Shown here: positions 30,020 to 31,413 of the stretch, piece after piece
How the letters are laid out: each line of letters opens with the position of its first letter
Numbering within the stretch: the first letter of the stretch is position 1
Source: Saksenaea vasiformis B4078
Taxonomy: Eukaryota; Mucoromycota; Mucoromycetes; Mucorales; Saksenaeaceae
Assembly: GCA_000697055.1 (NCBI GenBank)
Contig: JNDT01001414.1
Span: 1-31,413 of the forward strand
Length of the DNA stretch: 31,413 nt
Reading direction: 5' to 3'
The notes under the pieces: model-generated
The model's database searches: none
What the model was told of the DNA's origin: nothing
Seen by the model: only the letters and a program-made list of their open reading frames with translations
Made by a program: the position numbers and the translations under genes

Positions 30020-31029
30020 GAGAGACATTATACGTTTAAAAGTTTGGTTTTTATTTAACGTCACTTTTGCGTCTGTGTCGGACATATTTGCTCGTGACAG
30101 GTCAAAAAAGAAAAAGGAAAAGAAAAAAACCCTATGGATGAGACAGGGAAAAGGTAGAAGGAGTGGGGTGAAAGAGCGACAGAGGAGAAAGAAATCGTAG
30201 GATAAAGAAGCAGAGAGAAAAGAGAAGAGAGCCTATCCTGGTTCAGGAGAGGAGGATCGAGCCATTGAAGAAAGGCCTGTCCTGGAACACAATCATAGTG
30301 TTGGTGCGTATCTGTTCCCGGGTGCTGGTGTGCGTCGAGTTCAGCGAGGATAGCACAGATGATAGGCCAGATGGCGCGGAGGTATTGACGACGACGGGTT
30401 GACTTGGGGGCGAGTGTGGGAGGAGGTTGAGTATGAAGGACAGTGGGTCAGCTGTTTGTAGTTGGGTGATACCTAGGCGAGCATGCATGCGGAGGCATTG
30501 GATGGCGTGTGCTTTGGTGAAGTTCTCATGGCCGCAGGTGGTGCAAGCCTTTTTCTTGCCTCCGGGTAGCCAGGCCAGTCGCCAGCGGATACATCGGCTG
30601 TGGTCCCGTCGCGTCATCGGAAGCCACAAGATTGGATCCACACATAGCGTTGGTCTACATGCTGCTACGGTCTGTGCGCCAGTTGGTGCTGATGTTAGTG
30701 ACATATGTGAGTCTTGCAAGTATTGGCGGATGGCCGCGCGGAAGGCCTTGGTCGAAACTTCTTCTTGTGGTGTCGGAATGCTTTGCCAGACGGGTGTGCG
30801 GCAAAGTTTGTTCCAGTAGGAGGTTGAGGATGAGAGAAGGGAGGGCAGAAATTTAGTGAGCAAAGCATCCTCCGGGAGACGTCGGGCACGATGCAGGAAT
30901 TTCGCTTGTAGGATAGCGGTCCTCTCTTGCATGCTAGGTAGTTTGGCCAGGTGGCGCATCACTTTGGTGTCAGAGTATGGATGGGCAACATAGATCATGC
31001 GGAGACATCTGTTCTGAGTACGTTCGAGG
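30020..31029 (-). mobile_element. Non-LTR retrotransposon, 5'-truncated 3' end, copy A
   Basis: The minus strand carries the last part of a LINE-type ORF followed by a long pyrimidine-rich 3' UTR (30240-30020). The 3' end is CGTATAATGTCTCTC without a poly-A tail. The element is cut at LERTQNRCLR near 31028, where the 3' end of copy B begins. 3' UTR and C-terminal coding sequence match copy B with scattered differences. Confidence 0.75.
30243..31028 (-). pseudogene. LINE ORF2 C-terminal region, truncated and frameshifted
   Basis: The open reading contains RTQNRCLRMIYVAHPYSDTK, then LPSMQERTAILQAKFLHRAR, and later WRLAWLPGGKKKACTTCGHE...AHAIQC, a C-X2-C-X8-H-X3-C knuckle of the kind found after the reverse transcriptase in non-LTR elements. 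The reverse transcriptase itself is not present in this copy. Beyond about 30410, a second frame is the one conserved with copy B (ILAELDAHQHPG, then GQAFLQWLDPPLLNQ), so copy A has a frameshift there. The unbroken-looking frame to 30243 is not the original C-terminus. Dead element. Confidence 0.7.
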
Positions 31030-31413
31030 GAGAGACATTATACGATTAAAATTTTTTTGGTTTTTATTTAACGTCACATTTGAACACGGCGTCTTGGTCA
31101 GACATATTTGCTCGTGACAGCTCAGAAGGGAGGGGGGAGGAAAAACCCTGTGGAGAGACAGGGAAAAGGTCGTGGGTGTGGGGTAAAAGGAACGGATAGT
31201 ATAAGGACTAAGAGGGAAAAGGGGAGAAGAGAAAGAGGGAAAAGAAAGCAAAGAGAGGAAGGTGTCAGTTTGAGGAGTCTAGCCTGGTTCAAGAGGAGGA
31301 GAATCGAGCCACTGTAGGAGGGCCTGTCCCGGATCTGGATCGTAGTATTGTCGAGGATCTGACCCTGGGTGTTGGTGTGCATCCAGTTCAGCGAGAATGG
31401 TACAGACCCCCGG
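31030..31413 (-). mobile_element. Non-LTR retrotransposon 3' end, copy B (runs off the window)
   Basis: Same family as copy A and same orientation: CGTATAATGTCTCTC 3' end at 31030, the TTTTTATTTAACGTCAC block, the pyrimidine-rich UTR, and a C-terminal frame ILAELDAHQHPGSDPRQYYD, then GQALLQWLDSPPLEPG and stop near 31274. The rest of the element lies right of the window. It sits immediately upstream of copy A in the transcriptional sense, giving a head-to-tail pair. Confidence 0.75.

Noticed and set aside
30427..30819. 130-codon plus-strand frame.
   Set aside because: Antisense to the LINE ORF2 region, whose zinc knuckle and family blocks are on the minus strand.
1..31413. tRNA, rRNA or CRISPR arrays.
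   Set aside because: I scanned for T-loop GTTCRANNC patterns and regularly spaced direct repeats and saw none convincing. A tRNAscan run would be decisive.

Overview
This is nuclear DNA from a fungus, most likely an early-diverging (Mucoromycota-type) one. Reasons: spliced genes with many 41-76 nt GT-AG introns; a c' (Vma11-type) V-ATPase proteolipid, a subunit known from fungi; a DHX34-type helicase, which yeast lacks; and many decayed mobile elements (Helitron, Tc1/mariner, non-LTR retrotransposon, a Fanzor/TnpB relic, and a serine-recombinase-like family). No species is claimed. All assignments come from reading translations; no database search was run.

Layout. 1-7560 is a graveyard of mobile elements. 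It holds a broken serine-recombinase-like gene (minus, about 2140-958), the C-terminal half of a Fanzor/TnpB-like nuclease (plus, about 2399-2946), a decayed Helitron Rep-helicase (minus, about 7180-2980) and the N-terminal half of a Tc1/mariner transposase (minus, 7548 to about 7190), all packed end to end. 7560-9415 has no gene I can support. 9420-15900 is a diverged tandem duplication. Each unit has a small secreted six-cysteine protein (plus; 9535 and 13902), then a dead gene relic, then a convergent 244-residue acidic protein (minus; 11319 and 15874). A broken gene with an N-terminal membrane anchor (12315 to about 13310) lies between the units. 15900-20200 is gene-poor, with a Tc1/mariner C-terminal fragment (plus, about 17480-17752) and a second serine-recombinase-like relic (minus, about 19530-18491) that carries a strong 41-bp inverted repeat.

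20261-29501 is an intact housekeeping cluster: VMA11-type V-ATPase subunit (plus, 7 exons), a DHX34-like DEVH RNA helicase (minus, many exons) and SEC1 (minus, 15 exons). VMA11 and the helicase converge with only 30 bp between stop codons. The VMA11 model needs a 13-nt micro-exon and the SEC1 model a 7-nt micro-exon. Both restore conserved residues and frame. 30020-31413 holds two head-to-tail 3' ends of one non-LTR retrotransposon family.

The three housekeeping genes act in separate processes: vacuolar acidification, RNA helicase/mRNA surveillance, and exocytic SNARE control. They do not form a pathway. The most interesting material is the Fanzor relic next to a serine-recombinase-like gene, the inverted duplication in the second recombinase copy, the duplicated secreted-protein/244-residue locus, and the micro-exons.
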